A DNA stretch of 20,818 bases, from positions 1 through 20,818 of the forward strand of contig JALFIK010000159.1 of assembly GCA_022776205.1 (NCBI GenBank), read 5' to 3'. This document shows, in pieces, positions 1 to 6,317 of the stretch. Positions within the stretch are counted from its first letter, which is position 1; every line of letters begins with the position of its first letter. The position numbers and the translations under genes are program-made. The stretch comes from Eubacterium sp. (GTDB lineage Bacteria; Bacillota; Clostridia; Lachnospirales; Lachnospiraceae). A model generated the notes under the pieces. That model searched no databases. It worked only from the letters and a program-made list of their open reading frames with translations, and was not told the origin of the DNA.

Positions 1-16
1 AATTTGGACATTTCAT
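1..16 (-). CDS. 5' end of a divergent gene, truncated by the window
   Basis: Only the first five codons are inside the window. Read leftward, an ATG at 16-14 is followed by codons for K-C-P-N. An AGGAGG ribosome site at 25-30 lies eight bases upstream, and a consensus promoter stands further up (62-90). Together these make a real gene start likely. A Met-Lys-Cys-Pro opening is typical of zinc-ribbon proteins such as the ribonucleotide-reductase repressor NrdR, but five residues cannot decide the family. The gene is divergent from the fruK-like gene and shares a regulatory region of about 140 bases with it. Confidence 0.5.
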
Positions 17-61
17 CTGAAATCCCTCCTAAAGAGAAAATATGTGTAAAAGAATATTCTG

Positions 62-90
62 AGTATAGAGTTTTTCTGTTGTGGTGTCAA
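62..90 (-). promoter_or_regulatory. Sigma-A type promoter for the leftward truncated gene
   Basis: On the minus strand the -35 box TTGACA (90-85) is a perfect consensus match. A 17-base spacer leads to the -10 box TATACT (67-62). The predicted start is near 55, giving a leader of about 40 bases that ends in the AGGAGG site of the leftward gene. It is one of the strongest-looking promoters in the window. Confidence 0.75.
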
Positions 91-101
91 GATGGTTTTT
101 T

Positions 102-132
102 TGTTATACTTAAGTCAAAAAATAATTGACTT
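102..132 (+). promoter_or_regulatory. Extended -10 promoter and palindromic operator of the fruK-like gene
   Basis: An extended -10 element, TGTTATACT, lies at 102-110. There is no good -35 box at 17 bases, and the nearest candidate (TTGTGG, 79-84) is 20 bases away. Directly downstream, over the expected transcription start, is a perfect inverted repeat: AAGTCAA (112-118) and TTGACTT (126-132) with a 7-base spacer. Its position suggests a repressor operator. The weak -35 fits an element under control rather than constitutive expression. The regulator is unknown, and no regulator gene is visible next to it. Confidence 0.5.
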
Positions 133-154
133 TACCAAAAAAGGAGAAAAAGAT

Positions 155-1060
155 ATGATTTACACCGTTACATTCAATCCGGCTATTGACTATGTTGTAT
201 TTCTGGACAGCTTAAAGTGCGGGGAGGTCAACCGTTCCACGCGGGAGTCGATTTTCTATGGTGGGAAGGGAATTAATGTTTCTGTCATTTTAAACACGCT
301 TGGTCTTGAGACAACGGCCCTTGGATTTGTGGCCGGATTTACCGGAAAGGCAATTGAAGAAGGCATTGCTGCTCAGGGAATCCATACCCGGTTTATTCAT
401 CTGCCGGAGGGAAACTCCAGAATCAATGTGAAGGTAAAACATGGGGATGAGACAGAGATCAATGGACAGGGACCGGTGATCACAAAAGAAGCGGTAGAAC
501 AGTTATTTTCTATTTTATCCACATTGACAAAAAAAGATATTCTTGTTCTTGCGGGCAGCATTCCAAACACACTGCCGGAAGATATTTATGAAAAAATCCT
601 TGCATTTCTTCAGGAGAAAGGAATCCATATCGTGGTAGATGCCACAAAGGATCTTTTATTAAATGTATTGAAATATCATCCGTTTTTAATTAAGCCCAAC
701 AATCATGAGCTGGGAGAGATGTTTGGTACCGTATGTAAAACAGATGAGGAGATTATCTGTCATGCAAGGAAACTTCAGGAAATGGGAGCCATTAATGTAC
801 TTGTTTCCATGGCAGGAGATGGGGCAATACTTGTGACAGAAGATGGAACAAGTCTTAAAATGGGAACACCGGATGGAAAAGTGATTAATTCTGTGGGAGC
901 GGGAGATTCCATGGTGGCAGGATTTCTTGCCGGTTATCTTCGTTTTGGAAGTTACGAAGAGGCATTGAGGTCCGGAACGGCAGCTGGAAGTGCAACAGCA
1001 TTTTCCGAAGGACTTGCCTCTCTGGAAATGTACGAAAAAATGTTAAAAAAAATAAATTGA
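155..1060 (+). CDS. fruK: 1-phosphofructokinase family hexose-phosphate kinase
   Basis: This is a PfkB/ribokinase-superfamily kinase of 301 residues, the usual length. It most likely phosphorylates fructose 1-phosphate to fructose 1,6-bisphosphate with ATP in the cytoplasm. Family marks are the TVTFNPAID opening (residues 4-12), the GGKGINVS substrate-binding motif (36-43), PNNHELGE (181-188), and the C-terminal GAGDSMVAGF motif (248-257) with catalytic base Asp251. The start was set at ATG 155 because AAGGAG (141-146) sits 8 bases upstream. A frame-compatible ATG at 92 would lie upstream of the promoter's own -10. The gene stands alone: no fructose PTS gene or FruR regulator flanks it, although 1-PFKs usually sit in fruRKA-type operons. 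Tagatose-6-phosphate kinase (LacC) is a close relative and cannot be excluded from sequence alone. Confidence 0.8.
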   Translation: MIYTVTFNPAIDYVVFLDSLKCGEVNRSTRESIFYGGKGINVSVILNTLGLETTALGFVAGFTGKAIEEGIAAQGIHTRFIHLPEGNSRINVKVKHGDETEINGQGPVITKEAVEQLFSILSTLTKKDILVLAGSIPNTLPEDIYEKILAFLQEKGIHIVVDATKDLLLNVLKYHPFLIKPNNHELGEMFGTVCKTDEEIICHARKLQEMGAINVLVSMAGDGAILVTEDGTSLKMGTPDGKVINSVGAGDSMVAGFLAGYLRFGSYEEALRSGTAAGSATAFSEGLASLEMYEKMLKKIN

Positions 1061-1180
1061 TATATTTGGATATTACAGAGAAATTCCAATTACTGATTTG
1101 CTAAAAAAAGATGTGGTATTCCGTCTTGTGCAATCGGTTCTGCGATAGCCGGCAGGAAAAGATCACTTTACGCAACGATG

Positions 1181-1209
1181 TTGACTTTCCTCTTTGAAGA
1201 AATTATAAT
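1181..1209 (+). promoter_or_regulatory. Consensus promoter upstream of the HIT gene
   Basis: TTGACT (1181-1186) is followed by exactly 17 bases and a perfect TATAAT (1204-1209). The predicted start is near 1216. This lies only about eight bases before a terminator-like hairpin (1224-1260), so the promoter either runs into an attenuator or makes a very short RNA. No better promoter is visible between the hairpin and the HIT start codon. Confidence 0.7.
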
Positions 1210-1223
1210 ATGTCTTAACAATA

Positions 1224-1260
1224 AAACCGGGATTTTTATCGTATCCTGGTTTTTCTTTTC
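1224..1260 (+). terminator. Terminator-like hairpin between fruK and the HIT gene
   Basis: AAACCGGGAT (1224-1233) pairs with ATCCTGGTTT (1243-1252) through ten pairs including one G-U. A 9-base loop separates the arms, and a T-rich run (1250-1260) follows. It is placed to end fruK transcription. It also falls inside the predicted leader of the HIT transcript, so it could act as an attenuator instead. Confidence 0.6.
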
Positions 1261-1314
1261 CGGGTTACCGTAAAAAGAAAGTAAAATTACTAAGAAGGAA
1301 AGGTGAGTTATATT

Positions 1315-1728
1315 ATGAAAGAAGACTGTATTTTTTGTAAGATTGCAAAGGGAAAGATTCCTTCTGCTACCATTTATGAAGACAACCATTTTGCAGTGAT
1401 TCTTGATGTGAATCCTGCGACGAAGGGGCATTGTCTTATTATTCCGAAAGAACATTTTGACAATATTTACGATTTGGACGGAGAGACGGCAGGGAAGCTG
1501 TTTTCTCTGGCAACCTGCATCGCCAGAGCGTTAAAAGATGCACTAAAATGTGACGGGCTGAATGTGATTCAGAATAACGGGGAAATTGCCGGCCAGACCG
1601 TAAATCATTTCCACCTTCATCTGATTCCGCGCTATGAGGGGGACGGAGTGGATCTTACATGGCCACAGCATGAGGTTTCCCAGGATGAACTCGAAGAAAT
1701 CAGAAAGACGGTCAAGAAAGCAATTTGA
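1315..1728 (+). CDS. HIT family protein (HinT-like purine nucleoside phosphoramidase)
   Basis: The product is a 137-residue histidine-triad protein of the HinT branch, a small cytoplasmic nucleotide hydrolase acting on adenosine phosphoramidate-type substrates. The histidine triad is in HFHLHLIP (98-105), with His98, His100 and His102. Cys5 and Cys8 in the DCIFCKI opening, with His47, fit the zinc site found in many bacterial HIT proteins. ATG 1315 is chosen over an in-frame GTG at 1303 because the GTG falls inside the ribosome site (AAGGAAAGG, 1295-1303) and Met-Lys-Glu-Asp-Cys is the usual family opening. The next gene starts 65 bases on and has its own possible promoter. The cellular role of HinT proteins is poorly defined, so only the family is certain. 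Confidence 0.88.
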   Translation: MKEDCIFCKIAKGKIPSATIYEDNHFAVILDVNPATKGHCLIIPKEHFDNIYDLDGETAGKLFSLATCIARALKDALKCDGLNVIQNNGEIAGQTVNHFHLHLIPRYEGDGVDLTWPQHEVSQDELEEIRKTVKKAI

Positions 1729-1744
1729 TTTCGCATAGTTACTA

Positions 1745-1773
1745 TTTACATTTATGTAAGAAGAAATCATAAT
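1745..1773 (+). promoter_or_regulatory. Promoter with inverted repeat before the flavin reductase gene
   Basis: TTTACA (1745-1750), a 17-base spacer and CATAAT (1768-1773) form a plausible promoter, with a start near 1780. A perfect inverted repeat TTACAT-TT-ATGTAA (1746-1759) overlaps the -35 box and spacer, where a repressor would block polymerase. If the start is near 1780, translation must begin at ATG 1794 and not at an upstream TTG at 1773. Confidence 0.42.
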
Positions 1774-1793
1774 TGACAGAGAAAGGACAGAGT

Positions 1794-2375
1794 ATGGGAA
1801 AGATAGATTTTAAACCGGGTAATATGCTGTATCCCCTTCCGGCTGTTGTGGTAACGGTGAGGGATAAAGAGGGAAGGGACAACATGATCACTGTCGCCTG
1901 GACAGGGACAGTGTGTACCAATCCGCCCATGCTCTATATTTCTGTCCGCCCGGAAAGATTTTCCTACAGTGCATTGCATGAAACCGGAGAGTTTGTGGTA
2001 AATCTCACGACCAAAAACATGGTGAAAGCCACAGATTTCTGCGGAGTGCGCTCCGGGAGAGATCTGGATAAGTTTAAGGAAACCGGGTTAAAAAAAGGGG
2101 AAGCCCGAAAAGTGAATGTAGCGGTGATTGAAGACAGTCCGGTCAATATTGAGTGCAGGGTCAGGGAGGAAATTCCTCTTGGCTCCCACCATATGTTTCT
2201 GGCCGATGTCGTTGCTGTGACGGTGGATGATGCTTACATGGATGAGAGGGGAACGTTCCATCTCGAGCAGGCAGATCCCATCGTCTATTCCCATGGAACG
2301 TATTTTAACCTTGATAAAGCTCTGGGGAAATTTGGATATTCCGTCCGAAAGAAGAAAAAGGGAAAAAAGGCGTAA
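1794..2375 (+). CDS. Flavin reductase-like, FMN-binding protein
   Basis: The product is a 193-residue protein of the flavin reductase/flavoredoxin family, which binds FMN and moves electrons between NAD(P)H or Fe-S donors and flavin. The split-barrel core is recognisable: YPLPAVVVT, then NMITVAWTGTVCTNPPMLYIS with the conserved Thr/Asn-Pro-Pro turn near residues 45-50, then the ETGEFVVNL segment, and a GSHHMFLADVVAV strand that fits the FMN-site His-Hx-F-x-G/A-x-V pattern. No signal peptide is visible. The C terminus is very basic (KKKKGKKA). The partner and substrate cannot be read from sequence. Similar proteins in anaerobes are often named flavoredoxin or are annotated only by domain. It is separated from the HIT gene by a possible promoter and from murA by a strong one, so it may be monocistronic. 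Confidence 0.8.
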   Translation: MGKIDFKPGNMLYPLPAVVVTVRDKEGRDNMITVAWTGTVCTNPPMLYISVRPERFSYSALHETGEFVVNLTTKNMVKATDFCGVRSGRDLDKFKETGLKKGEARKVNVAVIEDSPVNIECRVREEIPLGSHHMFLADVVAVTVDDAYMDERGTFHLEQADPIVYSHGTYFNLDKALGKFGYSVRKKKKGKKA

Positions 2376-2405
2376 ATTATTCTTTTTATTTCTACAGAAT
2401 AACGA

Positions 2406-2434
2406 TTTACAATGAGAAGAAATTTTGCTATAAT
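2406..2434 (+). promoter_or_regulatory. Promoter of the murA-metK unit
   Basis: TTTACA (2406-2411), a 17-base spacer and a perfect TATAAT (2429-2434) are reinforced by an upstream TG (extended -10, 2426-2427). The predicted start is near 2441, leaving a leader of about 190 bases before murA. I see no SAM riboswitch signature in that leader. Confidence 0.72.
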
Positions 2435-2455
2435 AAAATGATTCTAGGCCAAACT

Positions 2456-2565
2456 GGAATTGTGAATAAAAGTACATAGTTGCAGAATTGTTGAAACAGG
2501 AGACGGAATATAGTTTTCTGGAATAGGAATTCTGAATATAAATATTGGTAAAATTGGAAACAGGA
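2456..2565 (+). repeat. Degenerate direct repeat in the murA leader
   Basis: Two diverged units can be aligned by eye. GGAATTGTGAATA (2456-2468) matches GGAATTCTGAATA (2526-2538) at 12 of 13 positions. Downstream in each unit an AATTG-type segment is followed by GAAACAGGA (2493-2501 and 2557-2565). The offsets are 70 and 64 bases, so a decayed tandem duplication of about 65-70 bases is possible. AT-rich chance similarity is the alternative. Confidence 0.3.
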
Positions 2566-2629
2566 AATACGCAACAGAAAAATAATGTTAGAGATCTTAA
2601 CATTTGATATAGATATATAGAGGTGTGAA

Positions 2630-3943
2630 ATGGAACAGTATATTATTAAAGGTGGTAATCCGTTAGTTGGTGAGGTAGTAATCGGCGGAGCAAAAAATGC
2701 AGCGCTCGGAATCCTGGCTGCATCCATTATGACGGATGGAGAATGTCTGATTGATAATGTACCGGATGTGCGGGACATCAATGTCCTTTTGCAGGCGATG
2801 GAAGGAATTGGGGCAAAAGTTGTCCGTAAGGGAAATAACGAAGTGATTATCAGTGGAAAGAATATTGATTCCACGGGTGATTTAATTGTTGATAATGAAT
2901 TTATAAGGAAAATCAGGGCATCTTACTATCTGATTGGTGCTCTTTTAGGAAAATATAAGAAAGCTCAGGTGGTGCTGCCGGGAGGATGTGATATCGGAAG
3001 CCGTCCAATCGACCAGCATATTAAGGGATTCCGTGCCCTTGGAGCGGAAGTAAAGATTGAGCACGGAATGATTATTGCAGAGGCAAAAGAGCTGGTGGGA
3101 AGTCGTATTTATCTTGATGTGGTATCCGTGGGAGCCACAATCAATATTATGATGGCCGCTTCTCTGGCAAAAGGAAATACAGTGATTGAAAATGCGGCAA
3201 AAGAACCGCATATTGTTGATGTTGCCAACTTTTTAAATAGCATGGGAGCAGATATCCGCGGAGCCGGAACGGATGTAATTCGTATCCGTGGTGTGAAGGA
3301 ATTTCATGATACAGAATACTCCATTATTCCGGACCAGATCGAGGCGGGAACCTTTATGGTGGCTGCGGCGGCAACCCGGGGAGATATTCTGATTAAGAAT
3401 GTGATTCCGAAACATTTAGAGACGATCACCGCCAAACTGATCGAGATTGGCGCCCAGGTGGAAGAGTCGGATGATTCTGTCCGTGTTGTGGCAACACACC
3501 GGCTGACACAAACGCAGATCAAGACGCTCCCTTATCCGGGATTTCCGACGGATATGCAGCCACAGATGGCGATTACGCTTGGATTATCCCAGGGGACCAG
3601 TACGATAACAGAAAGTATTTTTGAAAATCGTTTCCGCTATGTGGAGGAGCTGCGCCGTATGGGTGCAAACATAAAGATGGTGGAGGGAAATACGGCCATC
3701 ATTCACGGTGTGGAGAAATATACGGGAGCGACGGTGGCGGCGCCGGATCTCAGGGCAGGAGCTGCTCTCGTCATTGCAGGACTGGCTGCGGAAGGTTACA
3801 CTACGGTTACCCAGATTGGATATATCCAGAGGGGATATGAACGTTTCGACGAGAAGCTTCGTGCTCTCGGCGGTCTGATTGAGAAAGTGGATTCTGAAAA
3901 GGAAACAAATAAATTTATTTATAAAACAGGTACAGTAAATTAG
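2630..3943 (+). CDS. murA: UDP-N-acetylglucosamine 1-carboxyvinyltransferase
   Basis: MurA transfers enolpyruvate from PEP to UDP-GlcNAc, the first committed step of peptidoglycan synthesis, in the cytoplasm. At 437 residues it is slightly longer than the E. coli enzyme (419). Lys22-Asn23 in GGAKNAALG match the substrate-binding pair. The catalytic Cys120 lies in LPGGCDIGSRP, so fosfomycin sensitivity is expected at this residue. The PTDMQPQ motif and the DLRAGAALVIAG motif supply the conserved catalytic Asp and Arg. The start has an AGAGGTG ribosome site nearby (2619-2625). The gene is followed after 15 bases by metK with no terminator between them, so the two are probably co-transcribed. 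Many Firmicutes carry two MurA paralogues; the sequence alone does not say which one this is. Confidence 0.95.
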   Translation: MEQYIIKGGNPLVGEVVIGGAKNAALGILAASIMTDGECLIDNVPDVRDINVLLQAMEGIGAKVVRKGNNEVIISGKNIDSTGDLIVDNEFIRKIRASYYLIGALLGKYKKAQVVLPGGCDIGSRPIDQHIKGFRALGAEVKIEHGMIIAEAKELVGSRIYLDVVSVGATINIMMAASLAKGNTVIENAAKEPHIVDVANFLNSMGADIRGAGTDVIRIRGVKEFHDTEYSIIPDQIEAGTFMVAAAATRGDILIKNVIPKHLETITAKLIEIGAQVEESDDSVRVVATHRLTQTQIKTLPYPGFPTDMQPQMAITLGLSQGTSTITESIFENRFRYVEELRRMGANIKMVEGNTAIIHGVEKYTGATVAAPDLRAGAALVIAGLAAEGYTTVTQIGYIQRGYERFDEKLRALGGLIEKVDSEKETNKFIYKTGTVN

Positions 3944-3958
3944 AATGGGAGATGGATT

Positions 3959-5146
3959 ATGGAAAGAAGATTATTTACATCGGAATCGGTGACAGAGGGC
4001 CATCCGGACAAGATGTGTGACCAGGTTTCCGATGCCATATTAGATGCATTGATGGAGAAAGATCCCATGAGCCGTGTGGCCTGTGAAACATCCATGACAA
4101 CAGGTCTCGTTCTCGTCATGGGAGAGGTGACCACGAATGCTTATGTTGACATCCAGAAGATTGTCCGGGATACCGTCCGTGAGATTGGATATACGAGAGG
4201 GAAATATGGGTTTGACGCAGATACCTGTGGGGTACTTGTGGCACTCGACGAACAGTCTGCAGACATTGCCATGGGCGTCGATAAGGCACTGGAAGCCAAA
4301 GAGAATAAAATGAGCGATGAGGAACTCGAAGCCATCGGAGCCGGCGATCAGGGAATGATGTTTGGATTTGCGACCAATGAGACGGATGAGTATATGCCGT
4401 ATCCGATTGCCCTTGCCCACAAACTTTCCAGACAGCTTACGAAGGTAAGGAAAGATGGAACTCTTCCTTATTTAAGACCGGACGGAAAGACACAGGTTAC
4501 GGTGGAATATGATGAAGAAGGAAAGCCGTGCCGTCTGGAGGCAGTGGTTCTTTCTACCCAGCACGATCCGGATGTCAGTCAGGAGCAGATTCATGAGGAT
4601 ATTAAGACATATGTTTTTGACGAGATATTACCGGCACAGATGGTAGATGATGACACGAAGTTTTTCATCAATCCGACAGGCCGGTTTGTGATCGGTGGTC
4701 CTCACGGGGACAGCGGACTGACGGGAAGGAAAATCATTGTGGATACTTATGGAGGTTATGCACGTCACGGCGGAGGAGCTTTTTCCGGAAAAGACTGTAC
4801 GAAAGTAGATCGCTCTGCAGCTTATGCCGCAAGATACGTTGCTAAAAATATTGTGGCAGCTGGTCTTGCAGAGAAATGTGAGATCCAGTTATCCTATGCC
4901 ATCGGCGTTGCCCGTCCAACCTCTATTATGGTTGACACGTTTGGAACGGGAAAGATTTCTGAAGATAAGATGGTGGAGATGATCCGGGAGAATTTCGATC
5001 TTCGTCCGGCAGGAATCATTAAGATGCTTGATCTCAGACGTCCGATTTACAAACAGACCGCAGCTTACGGACATTTTGGCCGTAACGATCTGGACCTTCC
5101 GTGGGAGAAACTTGATAAAGTCGATACTTTAAAGAAATATTTATAA
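3959..5146 (+). CDS. metK: S-adenosylmethionine synthetase
   Basis: MetK makes S-adenosylmethionine from methionine and ATP, and is a tetrameric cytosolic enzyme. The 395-residue length is normal. Signatures are TEGHPDKMCDQVSDAI (12-27) with the ATP-binding His15 and Mg-binding Asp17, GAGDQGMMFG (127-136), DSGLTGRKI (251-259), and GGGAFSGKDCTKVDRS (271-286) containing P-loop-like and lysine contacts. A GGGAG-type ribosome site lies just before the ATG, in the 15-base gap after murA. In many Firmicutes metK is monocistronic under an S-box riboswitch. Here it appears to follow murA and no S-box is visible upstream. It ends in a strong terminator. Confidence 0.97.
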   Translation: MERRLFTSESVTEGHPDKMCDQVSDAILDALMEKDPMSRVACETSMTTGLVLVMGEVTTNAYVDIQKIVRDTVREIGYTRGKYGFDADTCGVLVALDEQSADIAMGVDKALEAKENKMSDEELEAIGAGDQGMMFGFATNETDEYMPYPIALAHKLSRQLTKVRKDGTLPYLRPDGKTQVTVEYDEEGKPCRLEAVVLSTQHDPDVSQEQIHEDIKTYVFDEILPAQMVDDDTKFFINPTGRFVIGGPHGDSGLTGRKIIVDTYGGYARHGGGAFSGKDCTKVDRSAAYAARYVAKNIVAAGLAEKCEIQLSYAIGVARPTSIMVDTFGTGKISEDKMVEMIRENFDLRPAGIIKMLDLRRPIYKQTAAYGHFGRNDLDLPWEKLDKVDTLKKYL

Positions 5147-5160
5147 GTTTATACGAATCA

Positions 5161-5211
5161 GAGAAAGGTGTCCGGGTGGCGGAAAAATCCGCCGGCGAGG
5201 CACCTTTTTCT
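5161..5211 (+). terminator. Nested-stem terminator after metK
   Basis: The outer stem AAAGGTG (5164-5170) pairs with CACCTTT (5201-5207). It encloses an inner stem, GGCGGA (5178-5183) with TCCGCC (5188-5193) and an AAAA loop. A T run and a C (TTTTTC, 5205-5210) follow. This ends the murA-metK unit. Confidence 0.85.
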
Positions 5212-5267
5212 TTCAATTTTTATACCTTTTCTGTATGATATTGCAGACAACTTTTTGCAAAAGACTA

Positions 5268-5296
5268 TTTACGAAACGGAAAAGGGATGGTATAGT
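5268..5296 (+). promoter_or_regulatory. Promoter of the panG-panB-panC-panD-coaBC operon
   Basis: TTTACG (5268-5273), a 17-base spacer and TATAGT (5291-5296) carry an extended -10 TG (5288-5289). The predicted start near 5303 leaves a leader of about 125 bases before panG. No other promoter is obvious inside the operon, whose genes overlap or lie within 36 bases of one another. Confidence 0.65.
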
Positions 5297-5323
5297 GTGT
5301 TAGTAATTATAAATGGATGGTAT
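5285..5323 (+). repeat. Direct repeat pair at the pan operon promoter
   Basis: GGATGGTAT occurs at 5285-5293, overlapping the -10 box, and again exactly 30 bases later at 5315-5323, just downstream of the predicted start. Thirty bases is about three helical turns, so both copies face the same side of the DNA. A related inverted element, ACCATACC, follows at 5333-5340. This could be a repressor-binding pair; the regulator is unknown. Confidence 0.4.
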
Positions 5324-5429
5324 TTGAAAGAAACCATACCGCGATGCAGTTTGAATGAAAATAAGCTTATATCCGTCAGGGAATGAGACTTGGAGTATCA
5401 CCATGCCAGAAGAAAGCAGGGTGATGATT

Positions 5430-6317
5430 ATGAAAACAGGAATGATCGGTGCAGGGAAAGTAGGGTGTTCCCTGGGTAAGTATTTAAGGTCCAATGGCCT
5501 GGAGATCACAGGATATTACGACAAAAACCAGACCTTTGCAAAGGAGGCGGCGGATTTTACCGGCACATCCTGCAGGGATAGTCTTGAGGAGATTGTGAAT
5601 GAAAGTGATACTCTGTTTCTTACAGTTCCTGATGATTTGATTTTATCTGTCTGGAATCAGATAAAAGACATGCCCCTTCAGGGGAAGTTTATTTGTCATT
5701 GCAGCGGCGCAATGTCAGCCGGAGACGCTTTCCCCGGAATTGACAGCTGCGGTGCTTTCGGATATTCTGTCCATCCGCTCTTTGCAGTAAGTGATAAGTA
5801 CAGTTCGTACAAAGAGCTTTCCAATGCATATTTTGTCATAGAGGGAAACCGTGAACACCGGGAAGAAATTGCCGGACTTTTTCAAAGCCTCGGGAATGAG
5901 GTGCGCTTTATTAAAGCGGAAGACAAGGTAAAATATCACTGTGCTGCGGCGATATGCAGCAATCATGTGGTGGCCCTCATTGAGGAGAGCCTGACTCTTA
6001 TGAAAGACTGCGGATTTGATGAGGAAAGTGCCCGCAGGGCGCTTGCTCCGATTATGCTGGGAAATATGAAGCACATAATTGAGGGAGGTACGGCAGAAAG
6101 TCTCACCGGTCCGGTGGAACGGGCAGACATAAAGACCGTGAAAAAGCATCTTTCCTGTCTTGACGAAGATCAGCGGAAGCTGTACTGTCTTTTATCGGAA
6201 ATTCTTGTGTCTATTGGAGAGAGGAAGAATCCCCGGAGAGATTATGAGCCGGTAATGGAAGTGCTCTCGTCAGGAGCCAGACAAAGAGAAACCGAAAATC
6301 AGGAGGTAAAGAAATGA
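5430..6317 (+). CDS. panG: PanG-type ketopantoate reductase (Rossmann + DUF2520)
   Basis: The product has 295 residues. An N-terminal Rossmann NAD(P)-binding domain (GMIGAGKVGCSLG, 4-16) leads to HCSGAMSA (90-97) and SVHPLFA (113-119). A helical C-terminal domain of the DUF2520 type follows, marked by KVKYHCAAA (167-174) and LTGPVERAD (225-233). This fold matches PanG, the ketopantoate reductase described in Francisella and reported to have homologues in Enterococcus faecalis and Clostridioides difficile. PanG reduces 2-dehydropantoate to pantoate, the step between PanB and PanC. The context is decisive: the stop codon overlaps the panB start (ATGA at 6314-6317), and panB, panC, panD and coaBC follow. 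ATG 5430 is chosen because the Rossmann strand begins there and AGGGTGAT precedes it; ATG 5424 or an earlier start is possible. Older annotations would call it a hypothetical DUF2520 protein. Confidence 0.82.
   Translation: MKTGMIGAGKVGCSLGKYLRSNGLEITGYYDKNQTFAKEAADFTGTSCRDSLEEIVNESDTLFLTVPDDLILSVWNQIKDMPLQGKFICHCSGAMSAGDAFPGIDSCGAFGYSVHPLFAVSDKYSSYKELSNAYFVIEGNREHREEIAGLFQSLGNEVRFIKAEDKVKYHCAAAICSNHVVALIEESLTLMKDCGFDEESARRALAPIMLGNMKHIIEGGTAESLTGPVERADIKTVKKHLSCLDEDQRKLYCLLSEILVSIGERKNPRRDYEPVMEVLSSGARQRETENQEVKK

Noticed and set aside
92..154. Upstream in-frame start for the fruK-like gene at ATG 92
   Set aside because: It would place the start codon before the predicted promoter -10 (105-110). 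The added residues do not resemble the family, and a proper ribosome site precedes ATG 155.
2088..2603. Leftward open frame covering the flavin reductase 3' end and the murA promoter
   Set aside because: It is antisense to a real gene and a strong promoter, has no ribosome site, and its composition looks like translated AT-rich non-coding DNA.
2441..2629. SAM (S-box) riboswitch controlling murA-metK
   Set aside because: None of the conserved S-box segments was recognised in the leader.
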